DNA from: Paragordius varius
Lineage: Eukaryota; Nematomorpha
NCBI GenBank assembly: GCA_964247055.1
Contig: OZ176057.1
Location: 2,418,001 to 2,482,000, forward strand
Direction: 5' to 3'
Length of the DNA: 64,000 nt
The notes beneath the pieces are model-generated. The model ran no database searches. It was not told where the DNA came from and saw nothing but the letters and a program-made list of their open reading frames with translations. The translations under genes and the position numbers were made by a program. Each line of letters opens with the position of its first letter. The stretch's first letter is position 1. Positions 24,855-38,205 of the stretch are shown here, in pieces.

Positions 24855-26440
24855 CGCGCTAAATTGGGAGGTATAACTTATATTCTAGTGAAATAATATA
24901 TAACCTGTTAGATAAATGTATCAAGATTCTCATGATGCCTTTGGTTTAGACGAGTGGTATTTTATTTACAATTTTGTGGCAATTGCTTGATATCGGAGAT
25001 CGAAAAATAAGCCCTCATTATGCTAAATATAATTTTTCTGGTAAAGGCTAAATTTATTTTAAAATTTTATTAAAACATGTCATAAAAAATACTTGAAAGG
25101 AAAACAAATTTTTTTTGTAAAATAAGACGTATGGCAAATTAAAAACTTCCCCTAGCGAAAAAGGACTAGTGCTGATTTAAGATTAATTTTATAATATGTT
25201 AGATTAATGATATTTAACGGAATTCCCGGGCGGCTTTTGGATTTAAAAAATCAGCGGGTGTCATATGAAATATATATGGACATTAATAAAATAATTTATG
25301 AGATTTCAAACACCTAAAACGCGAACACAAATAGGATTTTTGCTAATTAGATAGACTTATTTACATTCCATAATTTTGCAAAAATTATTCCACACATAAA
25401 ATTTTGGAGAGTCGTATGATGGACACCCCTGTGCTAGATCATGGCATTAATTAAAATAATTTTGAAAACATGCATCCAATTTTGCATTTGAGCAAAAACG
25501 TTGAACTGTACTAAATGGTATAGAAACGCTTAAGTTAAAAGCTTATTTCTAATATAAATCAATGCCTCTCTTATCGTTTCAAAATTTTGATTAAAAAATT
25601 GCTTTTAAAATATAAGATAAATATATATTGCGTTTATTCATTATATTTTTAATTTAAAGCTAGCTAAGCATTTTTTAAAAATTCTGAGTGATAGAAATGG
25701 TAAGCATTACCGAATTATATATAGTAAAAGTGTCTTAAATTATCTTAAAACAGTATTACCATGTTCTAATATACTAGGAACCAAAAATATTTAAGGCAAA
25801 CTATGCTTTTCTTAGAAAATTTCTGTATCGCACTATCTCGAAATTGTTACCTTAAAATTTTTTTAGGATTTTAAAAATTGCGACTTTAGGTCGCAATAAA
25901 CATGGCCCTGTTTTTTCAATATATTCCACAATAATTTTAATAATATTATATGAAAGAAATTTTTTAGTTTTATAAAAAAAATTATTTATATAATGTGCCT
26001 TACTTTTGCATATGATCAGCTCTAAAGTATAAAAAATTTTCCTGTATAGCTCGTAATCTGCAATACAATAGCACAAAGAATACTGATGCAGTATCCTATT
26101 AGATTATTTTCAATCATGATTTTTGTTTGGTTGTGCTCTATATTAGGTGGAAACAAACTACGACAAAAATTTTATAACATATTAAAATAATTATGCGGTT
26201 AGATATAAAGGTGCAAATATTTTCTCTTAATTTGAAACAGTTAAATATTTTTTATCTCATTATTATTAATTAATATTTCACCAGATCTTGTTATTGTGTG
26301 AGTTGTCCGTGCTTATTATAAGATCACACAAATTTAAAAAGAAATAAATCTTTAAATATATAAATTATTAATTTTAATTTTTAATGGTGGCAAAAATGCT
26401 TTATCAAACAACATTTATTATCCTTTAATTTCAAACTATT
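24427..26440. other. Gene-free stretch right of arm A
   Basis: No exon seen. Contains (TA)n at 24827-24852, a hAT-type MITE remnant ending TGGACACCCCTG at 25431, and old repeat pieces shared with 10.7, 14.1 and 14.7 kb. Confidence 0.45.
25215..25431. mobile_element. hAT-type MITE, decayed
   Basis: The right end GATGGACACCCCTG is typical. The left end near CCCGGGCGGCTTTTGG is worn. The interior shares CATATGAAATATATATGGACATT and GATAGACTTATTTA with copies at 21.3 and 49.1 kb. Confidence 0.5.
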
Positions 26441-27975
26441 TGACCACTTCGGTTCAAATTTGGGTATGTTAATACCTCAAAAAAATTTAAGTTGGTATTT
26501 TAAAAAAATACTGAAAGAAACGGTATCAATTTATTATGCTTCCATCCTAATAAAAATTATATAATACCGTATTTGCTAAATAAAACTTAATTTTGGTGCC
26601 ATTTTTATTTTACAACATCTTTGCAAAATATCGTGTTTATTTAACACTTCGATTCAAATTGGGGTATCTAAATACCCCAGACTAAATTTGAGTTAGGATT
26701 TTTAGAAAACTACTGAAGGAAACGGTCCCAATTTAAATTTATGCCTATATCCTAATAAAAATTATATAAATATGCCAAAATATCTAAATAAAATTTTGTT
26801 TTGAAAAAAAAGTTCCATGTCAAACTACTTTCCGCCATTATTACAAAATTTTGCAAAATATCATTTTTATTTAATTCTAACGTTAAAATTAAAGCTAATT
26901 TTTATTTAATTACATATAACATTGATAGATATAGAAAAAGCTGTTTATTTAGAATTATTTTTCAATTTTACCATTGCACGCATGTCACGTTGACTATTTT
27001 TTTACCTTTCGGTTTTAGCTTAAAAAAGTAATATCAAGTATTTTTGAAATAAATTTTTTATATATTTGGGTTTGTTAATGTTATATAAGTGCAATATTTT
27101 GCCATGGTTGCGATTCCTTCCAAATTTTTTTAAGAATTTAATTTTGAACAGGCCTGGGGTATTTAACTACCCACATTTAAATCGAAGGACTAAAATGAAT
27201 GTATTGTATCAATTTTAAAGCCAAGAATTAAGATGAATTTTTATTTACACATCCATTGATAGAAACATAAATGTGGTTTAATTTGTATTTTTTATTAGTT
27301 TATCGATTGCGCACATGTCATTGACCAAAATTTTACCTTGTGGTTTTACCTTAAAATAAGTAAAATTAAGTATTTTTGATGGTTTATTAAATACTTTGGT
27401 TTATTTATGTTATAGATGTGCGAATTTTTGCCATGGTTTCAATTCATATATGAATTATTTTTTTTAACACGCCTGGATCCAACTACCCCACTTTGAATCG
27501 AAGGACTGAAATGAATGTGTTGTATCCAAGTAAACCATGGGAAAATTTTGACCCATTAAATCAAAATACATAAAAAATTTTATTGATAATGTAAAACCCA
27601 AAGGTAAAAATTCAGTCAACGTAACATATGTGATTTCGCTAAACGGAAAAATAATACAAAATAAACCACTTTATCTATTTCTATCATTGTTAAATATAAT
27701 TTAAATAAAAAATTAACTTAAAATTTAACGTTATAATTAAATTAACACGATATTCTGCAAAAATTTTGTAAAAAAAAATGGCGTCGAAGTAGTATGACAT
27801 GGAACTTTTTTTTCAAAACAAAATTGTACTTAGATACTTTGGCATATTTATATAATCTATATTAAGATAAAAGCAGAAATTCAAATTGGGACCGTTTTCT
27901 TAAGTAGTTTTTAAAAATGGTGATTTAATATTAGATTGGGGTATATATATACCCTAATTTGAATCGGTGTTAAAA
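26441..27975. mobile_element. Cluster of family C (TTAA) MITEs
   Basis: A 5' half copy lies at about 26443-26640. A nearly complete one lies between TTAA at 26641-26644 and TTAA at 27215-27218. A 3' half follows to about 27535 (ends TGAATCGAAGGACTGAAATG). A reversed copy runs about 27536-27975, ending ACCCTAATTTGAATCGG. The open frame at 26801-27031 is only element body. Confidence 0.65.
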
Positions 27976-28206
27976 TGATTTACTTTAGTAGCTCATATGG
28001 TTTACAGCTGGCTAATTGATTTGTCATATGTTACGGCCTTACTCTCAGTTGCTAGTAGCATTATCGCGCCCACTTTCTTTTTTTGCATAATTAATTAATT
28101 ATCATCCTTATTTCGATATCAAATTATTTTATTTTTCTATTTGTATTTTGGATTTTTTGATCGCCTTACTAAGCAAATCAAGGGTTAGGATAAAAAATAT
28201 TAAAAT

Positions 28207-31200
28207 ATGCCAGTCTCCAGTAATTTTGGAAATTTGTCAAATAATGTTTCATCGGGAGCCAATTGCTTTACCGGATTACCTACCAATACTCCATTATATA
28301 TGGCCGCTGAAAAACCGTTACATTTAACGTAAGTCAAATCTCTATTTAGTTCTTATTTTAAAATTAATTGTAATAGAAATGTTATAAACTTGATCGATAT
28401 CCTTAATTTCCCAATATATATCCTAAATTCATTTTTGTTATATAACCCTTATCCCCAAAATATTTATAATGTATTTATATAGTTACTTATCATACACCAG
28501 TCCATAGCATTTATAAAAGTCATTTTTTTACTTTATTTTGCAAGCAAAAGCTATAATATAAAGCATAACAACATTCCACATTGTTTTTATTTTTTTGCAA
28601 AAATTGTAGTTATTTATTGGATTTTCGTACCGAACAATGCCAACTTTTCTTGAAGCACAAATGTAATCGACACAGACCCTACACCTGTTTTTATTGGCAT
28701 TTTGCCAATCAAAGACGCAGAAGACCGCTTAAACTTATGGTTTCTGGGAATTTTAATTATCACGCTGATATTTATTGCGCAACGTATGACGAGGCCACTG
28801 GCTTATGCCCCACTGGTGACACTTGTCCTTTTTTGCATCGCACATCAGGGGACACGGAACGTCGATATCATTTACGCTACTATAAAACGGGTATGACAAA
28901 GATAAATTTGATAAAAGTTTTTCGATTCGTAACGATAATTTACGGGATGGAGTTTTGATTTCTATTTGCATTGAATTGTGATAAGTTTTTAAATGTTTAA
29001 AGGTGGATTTTTTATGTTAATCTATTAAATAATATATTTGTACATCAAGAATCTTGGTTAATTGTTTAATGTTTTTAACAGTTTTTTAAATTATTTAAAA
29101 TATTGCAATTAAGCGTTTTGTGTGAATTCATATAATAAATAATCAACTTAATATGAAGAAGTTAATAGCTTATGGTTCACATTAATACATAGTTATAATG
29201 CTATTCATAAATATGGCATGATATTTGTGGTATTCAAACGTTAATAAAAAAAGTTTTTTTAAAAAAAGTGTAAAACGAGTATTGTATTTCAAATTTTTAT
29301 ATAAAATTATTTGACAACCTCTTCAATCTATAGCCATTGGTGCTCATAAAGATATAGGGTTGACTAAAAAGGCTAAGCAGAGATTTGGTATCTATAAAAA
29401 TGTAATAAACATAAGAAATTACCTATTTTTTGGTCTCTAGAATACTGTGTTCATGAAACGGATACCAGAGGATTTTGCGTTAAGAATGGGGTTCATTGTG
29501 CTTTTGCTCATGGAACTTTAGATCTTAGAGAACCCGTAATGTCAACGGATGAAATTATATTGGACGAATTTATCCAGCGAACTTTATCGAAACACGTTTT
29601 ACAAAATTGTCTGCTTTTACAACAACAGCAACAAACACAACAATCGTCTGCCCCCGGCTCAACTAATCAAATAAAAGCGATAACAACCCTAACTTCAGTT
29701 TCAGATTCTAATTCAAAGAACGTTCCTAATAATTTTAATTCAAAAAGTTCTAGTAATGATTTTTTGGCCTCTGTACTTTTGAATTCAACACCTGATGGTA
29801 ACGAGTTGACAAACTTTAAAACGCAAAAAGCTAATTTTCAAGCTGCAATAATAACTACAAGAGGTACTAAAGACACAAGCACGATAGAAAATTCAAAATC
29901 TAATTCATGCTTATTGCTCGCAAAATGCGCCCCCAATGATACTTCTAGTCAGCTTTTATCCGTTAGTTTTTCCAATAATTCATTTGCTTTTGCATCATCG
30001 CAACCTTCTTATGCATGTTCTTCTACGGCTCAATCAAGTAAAAATATTAGTTTTTAAATATAATAATCTTGTTACAACTTCATTCATTATTTTATGATTA
30101 AAATATTAACCCAATTAGAAGACGATCCTATTGTTGTCATGAGAAATGCTAATAAATCCACCGTTTTCCCAAATTTCAATAACCTAAATAATGTATTACT
30201 GAGTTGTAATGGATTAAATCCAAATAAAACAAAAGATGACGAAACCCAAAAGTTATTCAATAATGAAAATAAAATGCCGAAACTTGAAACATCAGTATTA
30301 TCTGGAAACGTAACTATTAATGGATGCATATCACGAATTCCAAAGTATTTTAAATTGGCTTATTAGCTTTAGCTTTTTAAGGGCTTTTTTGATTAAATAT
30401 ATTAATTTTCTGATTGAATCCATAATTTATCCAAACGCATTATTTTGGTTAAATATGTATTTTTATGCTTTTTTTCCATATTTGACCATATTAGTATCAA
30501 TGGGAATTTCACTTCAAACTTTTGTAATTTACCAACAACACACGTGAAGCCATTCGTTGATTATGCTCTTACTGATGGTAATAACAATAATAATAATAAT
30601 AATAACACTCATAATAAAAACATTGTTAATAATAATTTATGTAACAATATTAACAATGATAATTTTTTTCTCGAAGACAAACCATTAAATACGATGATGG
30701 CCTTAGACGGAAATTTTCCCATGAAATGTTTAACGGAGAGTTTGGATTTAAGTGCTTTGGTACAAAATTGTTCTCGGCTTTTAATGGCTCAAAATCTGTC
30801 AAATAATTCCGCAAATGCTTGCGTCAAAGAAAATTCCAATATTACTGCAAATAATAATACGACTGAAATTGTAAATGATAATAAATGCCTATCTGGAGCT
30901 TTGGAAACCAAAGGACCCTTTATAAATGGAATTAGTAAAAATTTTAAGCTTCTCTTTTAAAACATTATTTTTTAACCTTATTTTTTTCTGTTTGTAGGTA
31001 AAAATTTTACCGTTGTCGAAAATGGTCAGCTTCCCTTTACATCAACAATGCTTAAAAGATTTGATGGACATTCAACATTACCCGAAAATATGAAGTATAG
31101 AATGGGGTACTTTTAAAAATAATTTTTTGATATCGCCTTCATACCCTATTTTGTTCCTTTCAAAGGAGGTAAGCAAGCCTGTTAGAGTTTTTATTTTTTG

Positions 31201-34200
31201 GTTCGATATTTTTATGGTGTGGTTTAATAACTATTTAGAGTTTGTTAAGGACAGCATTTGATTGGAGATTAAACTAGTAAAAACAAAAATAAATAAAAAA
31301 ACTATATATAATTTTAATTTACTTATAATATTATATGGATAAATTTTAATATTCGAATAAAAAATAAAAAAAACTGCTGAGTACTTCAATCAAAATATGA
31401 AAATGGGAATTGATTATGACAATTATACTTTTTAATTTTTGCGCACATACAATAAATAACCCTTTTATTGTTATATCGGCTTTATAATTGATTAAAAGAG
31501 TGAAAATTATTCAACTAAAATTTTATTCCTTCTTAATCTATACATATTTTTCTTTATTCAGAAAGAACCAACATATATAATTTTTCTAACATCACTAATA
31601 AAAACACCTACGGAGCTAATAAATATTTATTTCCCTTTACACTGTAATATAATATAACTTTAGAATCATTCCACCTTTTTATTTGGATAATTATATTTAT
31701 TACTAATTTACAATGTAATTTATAGAAACAATCAATTATCAAATAATCCAAGTTTATTGCAACAACCCCAATTTTCGCACCAAAAATATTTGCAAAATCT
31801 CAAGCGGCGCCTACAAATCCTTTTGTTAAAGAATACAACGGCCATGTTTAATACACATTCAACTTCGGTTAATGCCTGTGTAAATTTTATAAATGGAAAT
31901 TCGGTGGTTAATGGTATTTTCTTTATTATCACATATAATAAGAAAATATTAGAGTGTTTTACTTTGTGATATGAATAATGTATCAATTATATGTGTCAAA
32001 CCCAAATTTTTACGTGATAATAATGAAGGACATTTTTAAAGCTGTAAAATAATTGAACATTAAAATGCAAATGCAAACTATTTATAAAATTTTTGAATTT
32101 AGAAACATGGAACGATTAAAATGGCTATCTAACACGTTCATTGTGGTTTTACTAAATTATTTAATGTGTATAATCATATTTAATCATTTTTTATAATTAT
32201 ATAATATATAACCATAAATATATATTACAGTATTTAATGGTTGCTTACCGGTATAGTAGGATCGATTCGAGTGTAGGGAAAAAAAGAAAGGAATAATTGT
32301 TTATATTTAACATTTTGTTGTTTTTTCCATACACTACTGTGTTGTAAATTGCTCTACTATAGCAGTGTGAATTAAGCAACCATTAAAATTCATACTGTAT
32401 TTCTTTAACTTCCCCATTAAGTTTTTGGATGTTGGGTTTGTCCATGTGTGCATTGAATTACAAGTTTATGTGGGCCTTTGAATTTAATTTTAAATTTTTT
32501 TTTAATAAATCACATAAATTAAAACAACTCAAATAATTTATTGCCATTTTTCAACTTGCGACATATTTGTGACTTAAGCTTTTTTTAAGTTTTAAATTTG
32601 TAAACAAATTTATAGTTAATTTTGATTAGAATTTTATAACTTATCTTAAATTTTAGAACAGGGGTGTCCAACATACACACTACTTTTTAAAATATTTCTG
32701 CAGCCCGCGGAAAAATTTAAATAAAATATTTTAAGCAATTTAAATAAAAATGTTATTCTTAACAAAATTTTTTTGGTTGGACATCCTTGTTATAGAACAT
32801 ATCTCAACGTTTATGAAGAATTATAAATTTTATAATATATTTTTTATATTAGACAATGCTACCAATGAAAATGGAAGTCAGAATCTGCAAATCCGGTAAG
32901 ATTTTTTTGTTACAAATATACAGTAGCGTATGATAATTAAACATTACATTGGTTAAACATTTATGTAAGGTTTTAATTGGTCAATAATTTTATTTTTCCA
33001 AGATATTTATTGTATCTAATCTAGTTATATATTTTAAAAAATAATAAAATTTATTTGTTTTGGGCCCACGTTATGAAACGTTCAAAAAATTTACAATTTG
33101 CTAAGTTTTGTGGGGAATTAACGAATTTATAGAAGTTACAATGTAAGGAAATAACATGAAAACTTAATGACAACTATTTCTTTAAAAACCACAGTTTTTG
33201 ATTGTTTTAAACCCAATCTTATTTATGTAATTGTTTTAAGTCATTAAGGCATAATAGAGAGTTATTAATAAATATTTTATACTGGATCATTTTAAAATAT
33301 GGGTTGTCTTTCTTTATAATTTTATATCTTTATATAATTGGAATTATGATCTGTATAAGAAAACGCATGAATGACACGAAGAAATTGACGCAATTAAAAT
33401 TAGCAAATTTATATCCCACGCTTTTGTTGGAAAAAGATAGATCTCTCCAATGCGAAGATTATATATGGGCAGGTTAATTTTTTTTTCAATATTTTCGAAC
33501 TTTTAATTTTTACATGTTTTTTGCCTAAATCTCGATAAAAATGCGAAACAAGAAATAATAAAAACATAAAATTTTTAAAATCCTCTTCACATGTATATAT
33601 TGGCCACATTTTTCATTATTATGCCTATGCAACTCCGAAATAAAACAATATTCATAATTTGATGGAATCGCTCATTTTAATATTATTGTGTTGTTTTAAA
33701 GAATTTTATTTAAATAAGATTTTAATTATTTCTAATCACATTTAAAGTCAATATTGGAATTTGTATTTATAATTGTTTAATTTCTTTTGTTTCGCATTTT
33801 TATCATTTATATGCTCTCTTTCTTTTACATCCTGCAATTCATTTAAAAATAATCATATTTTTGATTTTTAACCAACATGCCCAGTGTTGTTATTATAAAT
33901 CAATAGCCTAAAAAATAATTATTTGATAATTTTATTTTTAATTTTTTTTGCCAATTTTAAAGGTGCTCAATTTTGAACAAATAATATAACTCCAAAAATA
34001 GGGCTTTGTATGATAATCAAAGGTAATTTATATCCTATTATAATAAAAAAGGGTTGGGGTGTTCCACTCTAAATGTATTTATTCATTTTTCATTTAAAAA
34101 GTTAAGTAAAAAGCAATCAATATACATTATAAAACGATTTTTGTTTTTCCTCTTCCAAAATATAAAATAATTGTTTGATAATTGACATGATTCATATGTT

Positions 34201-37200
34201 TTGGTTCTCTGTAACTTTCTTTCACAAAAAAATTGTTTTATATCTATAATCAGTCATGTAACCTTTATTTTATGGAAAAAAATTATTTTCTTTCGTTTAT
34301 AAATATTTGGTAAAGAATGAAAAAAACAAGAGCTCTATGGTGATATTAACAATATTACATTCACCAATAATGTATAAGAATTAATTATCATAGAGCTCTT
34401 GTTTTTTCCATTCTATACCAAATATTTATACATACCCATTTAACGGGGGAAAAAATAATATAAATTTTTGATAAAATAAAAAAGGATACATGACTATTTA
34501 ATAAGTTAATTGGACAACTAAAAAACCATTTTATGTTACTCCTTTTTACCATACAATAAAAGCTATTTGAGAGAAAACTTTAATGAAAATAGATTGATTA
34601 ACTAATTTGTGGGAAAAAAACGCTCCTATATGCTTTAAATTTTTGATAAAATAACGGATACATGACTATATAATAGATTATTTATTTCCCTTTTTAAACA
34701 AATTATAAAATATGAATAACCTAAATAAAGATGGTTTATATGTGTTGGTTCATTACAAAACGGAAGTGTGTACGAAACCACCCAGGCTTTGTAGACAAGG
34801 TTATGCATGTCCAGCTTATCACAACGATAAAGATCGTCGTAGATCACCTGCTCTTTACAAATACAGGTAACTTTTTTCCCGCCTTTTAAAAAATCAAAAA
34901 TTGCTACAAAAAAGACTAAAGACACAAATACCTACCTATTATTACTTTTTTTACCTCTATATGATTGCATTTGGAATTTATCACAAATATACTGTATTTT
35001 GTGCAAAATGATAGGTTATTTTTTTATAAAATTTATGCTAAATTATATAATTTAAAAGATTGATTGAACTAAGTGCCCATTAAATGTCTCGCCATAAGTA
35101 ATAAGCGAATCGACCAATTTTTTGCTTTTAGTAATTGTTGATGCTGATTAAGATATTGCCAATCGATTAAGCCAAGCTTGTAAAAAACTCATTTTAAAGA
35201 TAAAACAAAATCAATTATAATATACTGGCGTTGACGGGTCAAAAACTTACTACTAAATAATTATAATAATGGCTCTTTAAAATTACGATTTATAAAAGTA
35301 GAATTTAAGGTCACAAATGCAATATATGTCTTTAAAAATTTGGTTAAAAAATTTAAAATAAGCCTAGAAAATGGTTAATAATTTGTTAACTGCTTGTATA
35401 AAACACTATACTATATTAGTATTTTAGGGGTTTTCTCTGTAATTAAAGTTTCACTCTAAATATATCTTTCATATCTGTTAGATAATATTTGTTTTACATT
35501 AAATCTATTGAAATAAGTATGGATTTTAAAAAAGTATTATATGTATATATACCATTTACAGTTCAAATTCACCCTTAAACAATTCAAGTTCACCCTTGAA
35601 CAATTCAAATTTACCCTAAAATAAATTATCTGTTTTTAAGATTAAAAATTACCTATATTCTTTATATTTTTAAAAAAGAAACTTTGTGTGTGTAATCAAA
35701 ATAATACTGAAAAAATAATTAACTTTGCCATAAAAATATATTTAATTATAATGATGAGTTATATTAGACCGAGATTTCATAATTTCTTTTTTTAGGGTGA
35801 ATTTGAATTGTTCGAGGGTGAATTTGAATTGTTTAAAGGTGAATTTGAATTGTAAATGGTATATATATATATATATATTAAATAAAAAATATATGTTTTT
35901 TAGTTTACACAAAATATTTTCTTGAATTTGATTTAGATCTACACCGTGTCCTATAGTTAAGCATGGGGATGAATGGAGTGATCCTCACACCTGTGAAAAT
36001 GGAGATGAATGCTCGTATTGTCACACTCGTACAGAACAACAATTTCATCCTGAGGTAAAGGGCAAAAAATTAGGTTCTTGAAATTTTTTAGTTGCGGCGA
36101 AATTTTCGTTTCCAAGTCTCTTTCTATGTTATTTTACTTCAGAGGTCAAGGGCAAAAAATTAAGTTTTTGGAATTTTTGGGTTTTGGCAAAATTTTATTT
36201 TCCAAGTTTCTTTCTATTTTTTTTTATTTCAGAGGTAAAGGGCAAAAAATTAAGTTTTTGGAATATTTTAGTTTTGGAATAAATTTTTACTTTTTTTAGA
36301 TTTAGCCGAAATTTTTAGATTAAAGATTGCTGTTTCTTATTGTTCCATTTACTTCCAACAAAGAATTTCATCCAGAGGTAAAAGGCAAAAAATAGGTTTC
36401 TACACCAAAAAATTATAATTTTTTTAGATTAAACTGAAATTGTAAAAATCCAAAAGATCGTTGTTTTTGTCATAAAGTATCTCCCATTTTTTACTTTGAA
36501 TAAATAATTTTACACTGGCAAAGGCAAATATAATACCTTTTTTATTATTTTGCTATAGATTTTTAAAACTACCAAATGCAATGATATGATTCAAACCGGA
36601 TATTGTCCTAGGGGGCCATTTTGTGCTTTTGCTCATTATGAACGTATATATATATATATATATATATAGTTTCTTTTTTTGGATTTTTTAGGTTCATGAA
36701 AATGTTTTACATTCCCCCTTATTTCACATTTATATCTATTTTTTTCATAAAACATATTATATAGAAGAATTATCGACTGAACGCCGATACCTAAATCAAC
36801 TTATGAGTTTGAATGGTTCAGTCGTGCCGGCACCCCTGTATAATATAAACAATGCCAATAATCTAGAAAATGAAACTAATAATAATAATAAAATGAATAT
36901 GTCATTTAATGATTTCTATAAGCGACCATTAGGCTCATTTTACAATTTTGGTGAAGAGAATTTTTTCATCAACAATGATCATAATATAAAATCGGATTGC
37001 GATCATTCGAATTTGCTGGTAAGTATGCAGGAAGCCAGTTTAAACGAAACGATTAATCAATGGTTACAAACTAATGCCCAGTATAATGCTAGTCTTTTAC
37101 AAAATCGCAATAACAATCCTAATCCTAATAAACAGTCAAACGCTGTGAATAGGAATATTTTACAGCAAAATGATTTTAGTAGTAATAGTTATCAAAATGG

Positions 37201-38148
37201 ATATATTGCACCTATTGGTTCCAAGAATCCGACATCATTAAACTTACTTACGGCAAATGATAAAACTATATCTGCTCAAACAAGCTATGCTGCCAGTGTT
37301 AATGTTAATACAAATATAGTTTGTTTAGAAAATAATGCCAATAATCTATATTATTCGCAAATACCTCAGCAAGTTGTCTCCAATCAAGACTTAAAATTGG
37401 GTATAATTTTGTGTCTGTGTGCTTTTATTATCTTGATGACATTGTTAGTTATTTACCATTTCTTCTCAATCATAAGCAACATTTTCTCAACCGATCGCAG
37501 CATTTTTTTAAGCAAAGATTACATATTTTTCAAGCAAACGCAAATGAAAAAATGTTGCATCTTTTTGATAAAATGTTGCATTTAAATGAAATTTTTCTTT
37601 TTATTGGCTAAAAAATCTTGCCTTGCTTAAAAACATGGGGCATTTGCTTGAAAAAATGATGCGTTTGGATAAAAAATGGTAAAAATGATATATATATATA
37701 TATATATATATATTAGTTAATGGAAAACCCAACAACACTGTAACAACAAATGATGACCAAAGTACCAACTGTAATGATCGTTATTTTTATAGTCCAGAGA
37801 TTTCGACTTTCCTTTCGCTTTTTCCATCAGGTATCCAAAACAAACGAACATTTTAAATTATAAATTAGAATGTGTTTTAGCTTATAGCAAAGTTTGTTTT
37901 AGAGTGGTATAATAAAAATTTTTTGGATAGATACAGTCATGTATCCTTTATTTTCTCAAAATTTATTTATTTTTTCGTTAAATTTGTATAAAAATTTGGT
38001 AAGGAATGGAAAAAACAAGAGCTCTATGGTATTAATAATATCATATTCATCACGAAAATATAAGAAAGACTGTAATTTTAAAAGCTGGTTTATATTGTGT
38101 AGCGATATAATGTTGAAGGGCCCAAAAAAACGCTATATATATAAATAG

Positions 38149-38205
<57 letters not shown>

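Noticed and set aside
36078-36299. Repeat protein with two 30-residue units
   Set aside because: It is the 90-bp intronic repeat of unk intron 11; reading on from exon 11 meets a stop within nine codons.
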